Shown: positions 32,650-44,581 of the stretch, in pieces | How the letters are laid out: each line of letters opens with the position of its first letter | Numbering within the stretch: position 1 is the first letter of the stretch | Assembly: GCA_022432975.1 (NCBI GenBank) | Contig: CM039509.1 | Location: 15,075,790-15,139,789, forward strand | DNA from: Begonia masoniana | Lineage: Eukaryota; Streptophyta; Magnoliopsida; Cucurbitales; Begoniaceae | Direction of reading: 5' to 3' | DNA length: 64,000 nt | Notes under the pieces: generated by a model | Told to the model about the DNA's origin: nothing | The model's input: the letters and a program-made list of their open reading frames with translations, nothing else | Database searches by the model: none | Position numbers and translations under genes: made by a program

Positions 32650-33123
32650 TAGATAATTTAAATTTGAACCTGTTGAATTGCTTCGTGAAAGAAGAGGAAT
32701 TGAACAAATTCTGCTCCTTTCGCCTTCACAATGCAGACTTGAGCTTCGTTTAAATCCCAAGAAAGATTTGGATCTCAGTTTCTGCTCCAGTTCGGAGCTA
32801 TCGTCTATGGCGGTTGGATTTTCTGCAAACGAAGGGGAAAGAGGAGGAAGGGGAGTGGGTTGTTTAGAAATCTGGATTTTGTTTCTGAATTCGATGGGGA
32901 CGATGACTCCATTGCAGAAAAGATCATCCGCAGAAGATTGTTCTTCATTTTCGCTTATGAAAACTGAACTCGAAATCAGAATTTGAACCCAGATAACAGA
33001 ATCCTCGACCAGCTTCGACAGGCTCAGTTTCTTCGCAAGTAGAATCCGCTCCATTGATGAACAGAATCCTCTTCTTTCACGAAGCAATTCCACAGGTTCA
33101 AATCCAAATCGAAAGCGAACCAA
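32650..33123 (-). pseudogene. Serine-rich plant protein (DUF1645-like) remnant with inverted duplication
   Basis: The minus-strand frame (162 codons) encodes SSADDLFCNGVIVPIEF, a Pro/Ser stretch (PTPLPPLSPSF), then KSFLGFKRSSSLHC and SIPLLSRSNSTGS. These resemble the ADELF and SRSNSTGS motifs of small plant proteins of the DUF1645 type, whose function is not known. A donor-like ACAG/GTTCAA after the last motif suggests an exon end. The upstream 40 codons are odd: 33067-33103 is a reversed copy of 32662-32698 (36 of 37 paired), so the N-terminal residues are the antisense of the SRSNSTG motif. No start or promoter is convincing. The family match is from memory of motifs. Confidence 0.5.
32662..33103. 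repeat. 37-bp inverted repeat
   Basis: Arms at 32662-32698 and 33067-33103 pair at 36 of 37 positions, separated by about 370 bp. Confidence 0.85.
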
Positions 33124-34372
33124 TTACTTGTGTTTGCTTTTCGTTTTTATTTTGTATTATGTCTTCTATCATTACAATTTAAACATTAGATGAAACAAAA
33201 AGCTAAGTGAAAGAATGCCTAACTCATAATCTGTGACATCATGCTTTATGAAGTTTATGAGGAATCCATTGATGTCCGAAATCCATTTAACGAATAGTTA
33301 AAGTGAGTAAGCTAGAGCAACTGCACGTAACATTTTAATTTCCACTAAATAGCTCAATATTATGGGATTTTCATCAAGTTGATGGGTTTGACCAAAAAAA
33401 TGTCTTCCGCAAGTTGGAGACGGAGTCTTACTTATATTGCATATTCCAAGACCCCGTCAAAGTGAAGTAAAATTATAATCTCAGTGGTATCAGTGATGGA
33501 GAACTCTTGGTCATAATTCTTGGAGGCCAGGGTTCAAATCACTGGAAATGCATGAAACTCTTACCCCAGAGATGGAGAAGATCATGAGTGGGACCCAACG
33601 GTCGATGGCAGTGTGTCTGCAGGCCAGGTCGATGGTTGTGCGTCTGCGGGCTCGGTCTCCACAATCTCCATACTATGAAGCAATTCGAAGTGAAGAGAGA
33701 CAATGATAAAAGACCAATTAAAGCAGTAAGACAAACCATGTTTTGAGAACTTTTCGTTTGTCAATGTTTTTGTGTACGATAGGTTATGTTTTATTGTTGC
33801 AATATCGAGTAGGATAAACAATTTAAATAAATTGGATTCGTTCTTGGTTTCATCTTATATTTCGTCATTTTGATTCCAAACCTTATCCCTCATCTTCTTT
33901 AAATAATAATTGAATATTTTATTAGCAATAAAAGAAACCCAATGAAGTTACATGTATTTTCTATTAGTATCTTTTGAGATGGAAACATTATTTCTAATAA
34001 TTAACGTAATAAATTATAATTAATTAAAATAAATAATTAATTTCACTAATTAATGTTTGACACGTTAAAAAATAAGAATTAGAAGGTACGAATAAAAAAT
34101 AACAATTAATTTTAATAATTAATTTAATAAATTATAAATAGTTAAAAATAAATAACTAATTTCACTAATTAATATTTTACACGTTAGAAAATAATAATTA
34201 GAAAGTAAAAATAAAAATAACATTGTTATAAGAAAACACCTAAACATAATTAGTCTAACTTGTACTGACATTTCTAACTTGTATTGACATTTCTATTTAG
34301 ATCAGTCCAAATTAATCAAATTTAAGGTTATTTTATCTAATTATTCTTTTCATTAGTTTCGTTTTTGTATTA
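33124..34372. other. AT-rich spacer with a possible SINE and a tandem duplication
   Basis: 33480-33665 has a tRNA-like B-box word (GGTTCAAATC, 33531-33540) about 45 bp after AGTGGTATCAGTGATGG and may be an old SINE. 33998-34224 is a tandem duplication. The rest shows no gene. Confidence 0.35.
33998..34224. repeat. AT-rich tandem duplication, period about 118 bp
   Basis: Two diverged copies share TTTCACTAATTAATRTTT, then ACACGTTA and GAATTAGAA words in the same order. Confidence 0.6.
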
Positions 34373-35374
34373 TGTTGAGCTCCTACCTGCAAACACGGCT
34401 CAAGAAACTCGAAAGAAGACCGTTAGTTCCCTGGTTAGCAAAATCGAGAAATCCAAAAATACAAAATACAAATGGAATATCAAAAGTGCTCGGAATGAAA
34501 TGAAATTTTAGGTGAGTTTAGTGAAGTGAGTGAGGTGTGTGCTGGTGGAAGGCATGGTCCAGATTCGTTGATATGAAGAAGTTATAGAATATTTTCGAGA
34601 ATCGGCCAATGGATGCTATTACGAAGCTTTTGACAAGAGTTTTCTTCCAAGGAAAAGAACTCGATTCAAGGACCGATTAAGGCCGCTTCTTGCTGCTTTC
34701 CACTTTCAAGAGAATGGAGAAGAAGATGGCAAAATCCGCTATTACAAGCTACCAAGCTTGAAGAGTGCTTTCGGGGGCGCAACCCCTCGGTTGTTGTCAA
34801 CCGAGCTTACCTTGGTGCCTCTTGCTCCAAGTTTCTTCTAATGGTGAGAAGAAAATCCGAGTGTGCTCATTAACATCAGCCAAAAAACTTACAAGCATCA
34901 ATACTATGAATATATAAACCTAATGGTGGTAGGCAAGAGTTTTGAGTGGGTTGGGCCATCATTTGGGATTGCAAGCCATGTCTTCAACTTCAAGTGGGTT
35001 AAACCTTTAACCAAGCCGCCAACTAATTCTAACATTCATCTAATTCTAAAATTCCTAACATGCATGTATATAATAAAATTTAACAAGAATGTCAACGTTT
35101 GCCAATAAGTTTGAAATAAAAAGTTACAAATATCAAAGATCAGGAAGACAAATTATCATGTGAGCATTAAGGTCGTCTCTTTTGTCCTTCCACATGATGA
35201 GATGCTGTGGTTGGTCTACGTCCATAGCTTTAATCTCCCACTTCAAGTCTCCAACGGTGTACTCCAAGTCTTCGCACGATTCATTACCTGCAAAAGAGAC
35301 AAGTGTGTATGCATGGGTTAGTTAAATCATAGGCTCGGGCCTGAAATCGTGTAATGGGCCTATGAGGCACAACA
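34373..35374 (-). mobile_element. sLTR-1: solo LTR of a Gy-B-related gypsy family
   Basis: Homologous along its length to sLTR-3 at 61288-62508 (shared GGGGGCGCAACCCCTCGG, AGCCACCAAGCT-like and CTTGTCTCTTTTGCAG words). Flanks TATTA (34368-34372) and TATCA (35375-35379) form a target duplication with one mismatch. Minus orientation is inferred from Gy-B's LTR. The MGICLPEP motif of the family is degraded here (MIICLPDL, near 35133-35160). Confidence 0.75.
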
Positions 35375-35499
35375 TATCAGAGCTCTTAATTTCTATGATA
35401 CTGTGAATTCTATTTATATTAACCTTCTTGATCAAAAGAACAATGTCATAGTTAATCTTTATCTCAATAAAATTCAGAACTGATCCATACATAAAAGAT

Positions 35500-36514
35500 T
35501 CATAAATGGTTAGCTACAGAAGAGTAGAACACAGAGCAAAGAGTTTGCATCGCAGACGAGACCAAAAAATCCGATACCGTGAGTTGAGGAGGGAGGAGAT
35601 CAGATATTGATGAAGTTACAGTAGAAAATGAGTGATGAAGTAGCGAGGAAAACAATGAAAGAAATGATTTGAAGTAAAGAGGAAACGGAATGGAGATGGC
35701 AACGAAGAAGGCGAATACTAGTAAGAAGAGGCCGAGCCAGTGAAGAAGATGATAGGGTTTAAGGGATTGAAAGCAAGTGAAAAATCGGAGGAAGCTGACA
35801 CTGAATTTGGACTGAAACAACAGCTATCTGGATGGCGGAGGCGAAGCAAAAGCCAGAAGCATGGCACCTCACCCCACCCCACCCCCCACCCCCCCACACC
35901 CCCCCCCCCCCCCGGGCGTCTGCAATCTTGGTATAAAGAGGAAACGGAATGGAGATGGCAACGAAGAAGGCGAATACTAGTAAGAAGAGGCCGAGCCAGT
36001 GAAGAAGATGATAGGGTTTAAGGGATTTGAACTTGGCGAGCTTGGCGACAAGCAGAGAAGTAAAACCCTAGAAGAATTGAGAGAGAAAGCAAGTGAAAAA
36101 TCGGAGGAAGCTGACACTGAATTTGGACTGAAACAACAGCTATCTGGATGGCGGAGGCGAAGCAAAAGCCAGAAGCATGCCACCCACCCCCCACCCCCCC
36201 ACACCCCCCCCCCCCCCCCCGGCGTCTGCAATCTTGGTAGTAAAGAGGAAACGGAATGGAGATGGCAATGAAGAAGGCGAACACTAGTAAGAAGAGGCCG
36301 AGCCAGTGAAGAAGATGATAGGGTTTAAGGGATTTGAACTTGGCGACAAGCAGAGAAGTAAAACCCCAGAAGAATTGAGAGAGAAAGCAAGTGAAAAATC
36401 GGAGGAAGCTGACACTGAATTTGGACTGAAACAACAGCTATCTGGATGGCGGAGGCGAAGCAAAAAGCCAGAAGCATGGCACCTCACCACCACCCACACC
36501 CCCCACCCCCCCAC

Positions 36515-36561
<47 letters not shown>

Positions 36562-36737
36562 GCGTCTGCAATCTTGGTAGTCAAAGCCTCGACGGCGGAG
36601 GGAGCTGCTACTGAATTGTTCGAAAAAGAAGAAACACTCTTCCTAAAAGAATCGAGCCCTCTCCGAAAGGGTAGCAGAAAAGAACTCATCCCAGCAATAA
36701 TCTGGAGGGACGAGCTTGGAGAGGAGAGATGGCTCAT
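35500..36737 (-). pseudogene. Small membrane-protein gene wrecked by three-copy duplication
   Basis: The minus-strand first exon (36737-36580) encodes MSSFLLPFRRGLDSFRKSVS and EALTTKIAD. After a poly-G tract the frame continues FASAIQIAVVSVQIQ, PPIFHLLSLSILLGF and HLLHWLGLFLLVFAFFVAIS, and ends near 35500. It is clearly related to the intact gene at 40689-41138 (the KIAD, TIQIAALSVQI, PPLFHLLSLSILLGF and ATSIPFPLYFK stretches). The middle part is present three times in tandem, each copy bounded by a C-rich run. One extra T after GGTTTT shifts the frame in the longer copies. I do not recognise the family; three or four hydrophobic helices suggest a membrane protein. Confidence 0.7.
35675..36580. 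repeat. Tandem triplication with poly-C junctions
   Basis: Units are 35675-35933, 35934-36240 and 36241-36580, each starting TAAAGAGGAAACGGAATGG and ending with a CACCCC-rich stretch plus a C run: 15 C (35899-35913), 17 C (36204-36220) and 44 C (36516-36559). Unit 1 lacks about 48 bp, and unit 2 has a 9-bp internal repeat (GGCGAGCTT). The G-rich minus strand could form quadruplexes. The number of C residues may be an assembly estimate. Confidence 0.9.
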
Positions 36738-36783
36738 GGCTCATGGCTCATGGCTAGGTGCTTCGAACGAGCTTGTTGGATGA

Positions 36784-39700
36784 TCATGCAATGATTATAT
36801 ATACGTCGGTGATGATGGGTTTCAGTCTGACTGAGAATAAAATGAAAGTTACGATGAATTGGGTTGAGCCGCAAAGCAATTTGAACAGAGAAAGGGACGG
36901 AAGATAAATATTATTTTCATACTTCCGGTGAACGACTTAGCTTTTGTTTTGTTCTTCTTGTCAATTTTCATACTAGTGAGTTATGTAAATACGTGACAAA
37001 TATAGATCTAATGATAATTTTATTCAATGCTTGTTAACCATATTTCATAAATTATCAAGAAATTATGCATAATTATTTTATATAATTTATTAAGCAACTT
37101 TTTTATAATTGCTATAATTTTTTATGAATGTTATTATAAGTAGAGTTCTACTCACAACGTACTATGACACATTTTGGTATAAAATTTAAAAACAATTGTG
37201 CTGATTTCGTTCTAAAGTAAATAATACTATGTTAATGAAGCTGAGATTCCACAAAAGTTTTAGAGTAACGAAGAACCTCGACTTGAAGCGTGACTGACAA
37301 AGTCATAGTCCTAGAAGGGGAAAATTGTGGTATTTCGTCTTGTGAAAGTAAAGATGACTCAAAATGTGGAGTTCCCAGTGTGCGCAGTACAACATTGTCC
37401 GCTTTGAGACGAAATCTGCACAAATTTATTCTTGAGATTAGACCAAAACACATTGTACTATGTAGAAATGTGAAATTCTACTATAAACAACTCAATTTCT
37501 ATTTTTTTTTAAGTAATATGAGATTGTATACCCCCACTAATATAAACCAAACCTTCACACACAAAATTTTAAATCGTTCGTGGTTTACCAGATGAAACTG
37601 TCACACAAGATTCAGTTAATTGCGAAAGATTGATAGAAAAAAGCAAATAGAACCCACAATCAAGGGGTCTCTCTTTCCATTTTACTTTCCCCACATTTTC
37701 TTGTCAAAAAGTAGAAGGAGACTTACTTTCCCCAAAACACAACATTTTCTTGTAAAAAAATAAAAGGGGGCCACAATCAATTCATGGGTAACATCAAAAG
37801 ACAAGAACGTAGCTTACGTAATCAACGTAACTATCAAGTCATAATTCTACTTTTCTTCATTTTCCACTTCCTCTTGCTTCAATCTCTACCCTACTCTATC
37901 TCTCTCAACCCACACTTGCACAACACTTTGAATCTGTCTCTACTGTTAGTTTCTGTTTCGTCCTCATCACCCAAAAAAAACAAATCACAAAAGAAAATAA
38001 ATAATTTCTTATTAGAAAAATCAAATATCTAACTTTAGGAAAAATAATAATTTTTATCACACCACTCACTATATAATGTAGACAATATACAGACTACACG
38101 TTACTTTTGTACTCGTATCAAAACATAGATCATTAATTATACAAATTATCATGTGTAAAACTAGGAATACAGTTGTTATGAAATCTGAAATCAGCATATT
38201 GTCCTACAAGCAAAAGGGGAAAATATTAAGGATATCGAAAAGTAATAGGATTGACATCCACAATGGAAACATATTAAAAATGAAATATTGCGTAAGAAAA
38301 AGTTTAAATATTTTATAAATCAAGATTTTTAAAGAAACTAAAAGACACAAAAACAAATAGTCTTTAAGCGTCCTATCGACTCTCCACTTCTTGTTTTGAA
38401 AACTAAGTTGAGTTTTGGAGGGAACTATCAAGTTAGTGAGGAATCCCAATTAATGTATGTCACGTTATTATCTTTTTTTTTTTTTTATTTACATTATGGA
38501 TTGTTGTGATAAAACTAATACCACCACGAGAATAAATTAAGAATTAATTAGAAGAGTGAAAAAAAAAATTAAAACACAAGCATTTACGTAGTTCGAACCA
38601 AATCACCCTACGTCCACGACACAAATTTCCGGTAGCGAATTTTATTAGAGAATCCATAAAATAAATATTTATGTAATGTTATAGCATCACATGTACACAT
38701 GACATTGACATTACAAAAAAAGTAACATTGTGCAATAATATTTTCACATTTTTCTCTTTTGTTTATTTTCTCTCTGCTCAGACCTAGATCTGATTCTCTC
38801 TTGTTTTTCTTATCTTCCTATCATTCCTCTAACTAATAAATTTGAAATAGATTAATACAAATTTGAACAATGATAAAATAATTACAAATATAGTTGCAAA
38901 TTTAGTTCAAAAAACTTTTAATCAAACCAAATCAACGGCGACAGTTTGTTGAAAATTTTTTAATATAACCCTGAGTTTAGTGGATCGGGACAATTGATAT
39001 CCTTTTTTAAACGATATGAACCTTAATTTTTTCTTTGTGACCAAAATGAACTCCGACATTAGAAAAGTTGTAAAGAGAAACCTTGGTAGCGTGAAGAAGC
39101 ATAAAACTTACAGGTAATGTGTAATCAGAATTTAAGGATGCAATAAAGAAATGAAGAGACGTTTCGTGGGCTGGTCTGGTGCAAATGTCGTCCTACTCTG
39201 CGTGCATGGATAACGTGGGTGTCTGATTGAAAGAGGAACAGCGAGAGAATCAGACAAGACTCAACTCACCTTTCCCACTTTATCTTTCTCCATCTGCCGC
39301 AGAAAGATCGTTTCTTAAAATCTGCCATTTTTAATAAACAAAGTTTCTCAAAGTAATTTTTTTGTATTTCTTAGGGTCAAATTTCTTCGGGGTTGAATTG
39401 AATTTCCGTCATTTGTCATCATGTAAATATGTATAATTTTGGTCAAATGATCAAAACCAATAACAAAATTAGAATTACCAAGGGTTAAAAATGTCAAGTA
39501 ATACTAGCTAAAATTAAGTTAGCTCGATATAAAATTGTGGATAATGTTTGAATTTATGACAAATAGGTTGACGGATGTTTGCCAAAAATTAATTCGAGGA
39601 GTAGTCGACTGAAACACCTTTAGAGAACTTCGATCGAACTACCACGATGATCAGTCTATCAAATCTTCGTAAAAATGATTTTCTTCCAATTTCTCCGCAC

Positions 39701-40688
39701 TTTACTACAATAAATCCAAACTAGAATTATTTTAATCCACGTTCATGCATAGATTATTTTTTCTGATCATACTCATGTTTTTCGACCAAATGTCCGAGTT
39801 TTCTAACAATCTCTAAATTTCAAACAAATTGTAACGGTTTTAAAAGTTTGTCTTACCTTCAAAGTTTTCTGATTCTTTTGACGAATTGCACTCCAAATAA
39901 TGTTCAACTCATTGTCGATTCCAATCCTAACACAATCTCTCAAATTTAAAATCCAAATTTGTTCATAAATGATACAAAGTTTGAACAAATCCCCACTTAC
40001 CACAAAAAATCAAAATTTCTTCATAAACGGTGCTAGATAAGTTACTCAAGTTACCTAGCACCAATTTTGTCCAATTCCCCTCTCATTCAGACCTTTTTGT
40101 CCAAATCAAAACTAGGTTAGGTTTTTTAAGTGTGGCTTAAATATCGATCCCGACCTGCTGATAAAAAACCCCCATCAGCAACATATTATTCAATCTGTGA
40201 CCTATGCCAGTTAAATTGGTAACGTTTCCTGAAATAAAAAAACAAAAAAATTTCAAATTTTACAACTTGCCCTATTCTATTATGCCACTTCTTACATTAT
40301 CCATCATTATAATTGTATTTACAAAGTAGCGGGAGATTCAACTAATTTTACTCTTAGGTTTTTATACAGGGATGATGTATAATTCAACTCGCAAAACTGT
40401 AAATTCGTAAAAATCGAGGTAGGGTTGTGTCATCTCCTTCGGTCGTTTGATCTATCATTCTTCATCGTCGTTTGACCTTCATTCGAGTTATGACAGTACA
40501 AATAAATCTCTAAAAAATTTCTTAAATGAAAAAAAAAACAGAAAATTTAAATATTCAATGCATCCAGTTCGTCGAAATCAAACGAAATGCGAAGAACAAA
40601 TAAGTAATTTGATTTAGCAACATTTATTTTATTTCATGCATAAAAGTACAGATCATCTCCGTCGTTTGAGAAGGAAGATGCAGAGAGA
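36784..40688. other. Intergenic AT-rich DNA
   Basis: No supported gene. 37360-37550 resembles 53420-53560 (CAGTACAACATTGT versus AAGTACAATATTGT; TGAGATTGTATACCCCCACT versus TGAGATTGTGCACATCCACT), a dispersed repeat. 38580-38660 has LTR-leader-like words (TACGTAGTTCGAACC, CCTACGTCCACGAC). An 82-codon frame at 37784 is Leu/Ser-rich and unconvincing. Confidence 0.4.
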
Positions 40689-41138
40689 TTATGTCTTCTT
40701 TATCAGCGCGCAAATAAAGATAAATGATAACGTAGTGATAAAAACAAGTAAGGAAATGATCTTAAAGTAGAGAGGAAAAGGAATAGAAGTGGCGACGAAG
40801 AAGGAAGAGACCAAAAAAAAGAGACCTACGCTGTGAAAGAGGAGGGTCAGCTTAGGTGATCTGAACTTGACAAAATTAGGCACCAGTAAAGAAGAAAACC
40901 CTAGAAGAATCGAAAGAGAAAGTAAGTGAAACAATGGAGGAAGGGCAGTCTCGATTTGGACAGACAATGCCGCAATCTGAATTGTCGATGCCAAGCAAAA
41001 AGGTACCATCATCGTCCCCCAATCTGCTATCTTGGCGCTTACTGCCTCCACAGAAACTGGATCCTCCACTAGTTCGTCCAGTGCTCGCAGAAATCGTAAA
41101 CAGGGAAGCTTCTTACTTGCTTGATTTCCACCCTCCAT
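40689..41138 (-). CDS. Small four-helix membrane protein (149 aa), family unknown
   Basis: The frame is open from 41279, but ATG 41138 (MEGGNQASKKLPCLRFLRAL) fits the paralogue's start better; the extra upstream 47 codons are probably leader. A soluble N-terminus with EDPVSVEAVSAKIAD is followed by four hydrophobic stretches: TMMVPFCLASTIQIAAL, LFHLLSLSILLGFSSLL, LLFHSVGLFFLVSSFFVA, and IISLLVFITTLSFIFICALI. It ends in KKT. It is the intact relative of the broken gene 4 kb away on the same strand, so the pair probably arose by local duplication. No catalytic motif is visible and I do not recognise the family. Location in a membrane is inferred from hydrophobicity alone. Confidence 0.6.
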   Translation of the reverse strand: MEGGNQASKKLPCLRFLRALDELVEDPVSVEAVSAKIADWGTMMVPFCLASTIQIAALSVQIETALPPLFHLLSLSILLGFSSLLVPNFVKFRSPKLTLLFHSVGLFFLVSSFFVATSIPFPLYFKIISLLVFITTLSFIFICALIKKT

Positions 41139-41279
41139 TATCAAAGATTTTTTGGTATGAACTAAGACGTTAAAATCAATCCTCTGCAAACAGCTCTCTT
41201 TACTCAAAAATAATATGGTGAGATTAAGCTTGAAGTAGGTTGCTGGATAAAGGGTAGAGTCTTCGGATAACCAGGCCAA

Positions 41280-42301
41280 TCTCTTAGTTTATATAATATT
41301 ACGTGTAACTCAGACCTATCTCTTAGTTACTGTATTATACTAATCTATGAAGAGTGCAATCTCTGTGTTTGACTCTATAAAATAAAACGCAACAGTTAGC
41401 CTTTGGAATAACCTGTAGCCATTATATTTTTGGGTTGGATTTTGGTGAAGATAATGGACTTTTGGATAGTGGAAAACTCAATCAACGCATTCTTATTGAA
41501 TAAAAGTACGTCAAAAATAATGCTTATATCCGTCGAATTTCATGGAAGTTTCTATTAAATATTATTAGTTTAAGCAAACACCAGCTAATCGCATGCTTGC
41601 TTTTATTTTTTTTTTAAATGAAGAATACGGAAAATGAAAGAACAACATGGAAATTGAGTAGAAAATTCAAACCTATTTAATAGATTAAAAATAAAAATGT
41701 TTAAAAGTTTTGCTGTACACTACTGGTTACTTTTATTGTTGATTATTTTATTTCAAAAACCATAAAATCTGCTGACGTTGCTATTTGTAGCCTTCATGTC
41801 ACGCTATGCTAAGCGACTCGAGATATAACGAGGAGCGACGCGACCCAACCCAAAAGCAGTCCACCCTTATCGATAATTAATTAGGTAGCAGCGTAAGACA
41901 TAATTGAAAATAAACCATGAACTCAAGAAAATTGAGTTAACTCACAAGTTCAACAGTGACATCTAAATAAAATGATAATATAAATTACTAAAGTATGAAA
42001 AATAAAAAATTTCAAAAAAAAAAAAACAACAAAGAGTTCAATAAGGATAATATAACAAGAATTTAATCTCACCAAAAACTTAAGTTATTAAGTTGATAAT
42101 AATTTATTCATGTATATATATTTTTATAATTATTCTATCATCTTAAAATACTCGTTGACAAATAATGATTGATGCAATTAATGTAATAAATTAACTATTT
42201 ATAATCTATTGTATTAATTACATATTAATTACACTAATTATTGTTTGACAGATAAAATAAGAGAGTAAACGTATCTTATTTTATCTTACTTATATTTTTA
42301 A
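41280..42301. other. AT-rich spacer
   Basis: No gene seen. It ends with TTTAA (42297-42301), the left target copy of sLTR-2. Confidence 0.4.
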
Positions 42302-42596
42302 TGTAACGACCCCAGTAGGGCCGAGACCAAACCATGACTCTTTTAGACTTGTCCATATATCCTTACTATTTTTACTGGAGTTATACCCCTTTATGTTTTT
42401 TTTTTAAAAAGAAACTCATAACTTAGCTCAAGACATCACTCGTGAATTATTAAACATCGCTCAGCAAAGAAATACATTACGCATCTGCCGGCGAGCAGTG
42501 CAAGGTGCTTCAGCTGATAGTGTAAATCTACATCATCCGGTCATTTTGTGCATCTCATGTGGCTTACTTAACCTTGCTAGCTAATAAGAGATATTA

Positions 42597-42850
42597 TCCG
42601 GTGAATAACAACCATTCGCCATCCACCGGTGACGTCAGCCGGATGATGTCCTCAACCATCAGAGACATCATCCGGTGAGCATGTGCAATACACGTGACTC
42701 ACGTACCTCATCCGATAAGAGGCATCATCCGGTGAACATCAACCATTCGCCATCCACCGGTGACGTCAGCCAGATGATTCCTTCATCCAGCTTCTATCCA
42801 TTCCGCTCCTGCCGATGACGTCAGCCGGATGATTCCTTCATCCGACTTTC
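42597..42850. repeat. CCGGTGACGTCAGCCGGATGA repeats in sLTR-2
   Basis: Imperfect repeats of an ACCGGTGACGTCAGCCGG core and CATCCGGTGA words. TGACGTCA is at 42630-42637, 42761-42768 and 42816-42823. Confidence 0.8.
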
Positions 42851-44280
42851 ATCACTCAGCAGCAAAACACAACAATTATCAAACGACTTCTTCCGACAGA
42901 AAATCCCCCAATTCTCACAGACTTCAACTTGACAGACATAATCTTAAATGAATAAAAAGGAATCATGAACTCATTCGAAATACATGTAGCGGAAGACTTA
43001 TATAAAATAGATCATACCAAGTTCTTATAATCATCATCAACTCAAGTGTGAACCAGACAAGTCCAAGTCTCGATAAAATATGTTCTCATCCTACTTAGAC
43101 ATCAGTTTCTTCATAAACCTTACTGACATTAAAATGAACATGACCACGGGTCGATTTTGCCTGCCAGCACAAATTTCCATCCTGGGCACCCTCCAGCAAC
43201 CAAGCTTAAATTTTCTCACTGAACTTGGAATCCACACCTGGTAACTCGTCACCTACATCATAAGATTTAAACTATAAGCCTAATGCTTAGTAAGGAATGC
43301 AATGCCAACATGTATGCATAAATGCACAGTTTAGAGGAGCACATGTTCATGATCTTTTCTTGTTCTTGTTCTTGTTCTTATTCTTATTCATCACTTTCAT
43401 CATATGGATTAAGGGAGGATTTGTGCCGTAAAGGGGGGATGACAGTGCGAGTGTACATAGTCCCTTTCGGGCCGTATTCATGGTATTTCTCTTTGAACAG
43501 TGACATACGCCAAACCGCCCCCAACCCTCACTTAATCCGGTTGCATAAGTTTCATATTCATTCTCATATCTTGTTCATGAGGAAAAACATGCTCATAAAT
43601 CATTTTCATATGCTTGAGAAGTAAATCATGATGCATGACATGAATGCTCTTAAATCATCAAACTATGGAAAATATCATACTATACAGTTAACTTCATAAA
43701 CTCTATCAGAACATCACATAACATAGTTCTCAAATATCCGTAAATCATCCAAGTACAAACCATCTTACTAACTTAAACAAACATCAAACACATAACTAAT
43801 TTAGTACCCTTAAGATGTAGGGCCCTAATGGCCGAAAATCTTAATACATTCACTTACCTGGTTTCCTTAGCAATGGAGCACTTCCTTCAAACCTTCTTCA
43901 CCTAAAACATTTCACATTACAGAGTTAAAACAAAACCCTAAAAGTCCTAATCAAAAGTCATCCTAAAATCTGTCGCCTAAATACACATTTCCGAACCTTC
44001 TCAGTCAAATTTCCAGACTCTAAAGTAACTAGATTCAGACCAGTGACTAATCTCAGTCGGTTATTTAAATATCCAGAATCAAATCGGCAATGCCACTACC
44101 AAACTCAAATTTGAAATGCTACTATTATAACTGTGTCATTGAAGAATCCGAAACCTCGAGTCTTAGCTGAAAACAAAGTCCTGAGTAACTAACCAGTAGC
44201 TACATTGTCAAAGTCTTACCTAGGGCGCGGATTGTTGAGGTGGAGACTGAAGGAAATCAATTGCTAATGAGAGAGTCGTT

Positions 44281-44283
<3 letters not shown>

Positions 44284-44347
<64 letters not shown>
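44284..44347. repeat. GA microsatellite
   Basis: About 31 uninterrupted GA units inside sLTR-2. Confidence 0.95.
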
Positions 44348-44349
<2 letters not shown>

Positions 44350-44581
44350 CTGGAGGAGGAAATCACCGAGGAGGGAATGTCGGCTACGGTGAGGTTTAAA
44401 TGAGGTTTAAGGATTCCCATTTCCTATTTATATTACTAAAAATTCCTCCTAATTACAATTTTGCCACACCACAATTAGAAATCAAATAAACTTTGGCATT
44501 AAAATTAAATTTAAGTATAAAGGTGACAGTTAATTCCGTTAAGAAAATCACCTGGCCGAGATTGCTGGGTGTTACATTTAA

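Larger units (their letters stand above)
42302..44576 (-). mobile_element. sLTR-2: solo LTR of the Gy-C family group
   Basis: On the minus strand it opens TGTAACACCCAGCAATCTCGG (44576 downward) and closes TGGGGTCGTTACA (42302), matching the Gy-C LTR ends. The perfect target duplication TTTAA is at 42297-42301 and 44577-44581. There are no primer site or internal genes, so it was left by recombination between two LTRs. TATAAATA lies at 44425-44432, about 150 bp in, as in Gy-C. It carries three TGACGTCA palindromes (42630, 42761 and 42816) and a GA microsatellite. Confidence 0.93.

Noticed and set aside
33480..33665. Possible SINE or tRNA gene
   Set aside because: Only a B-box-like word and a loose A-box; no tRNA fold, tail or target duplication. 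Mentioned only within a spacer entry.
34373..35374. sLTR-1 as a gene-containing spacer
   Set aside because: Homology to sLTR-3 along its length and a near-perfect target duplication explain it.
36284..36737. Gly-rich minus-strand frames
   Set aside because: They are read from poly-G and shift frame with run length; no real protein.
44220..44420. Ser-Leu repeat frame
   Set aside because: It is the GA microsatellite of sLTR-2 read on the minus strand.
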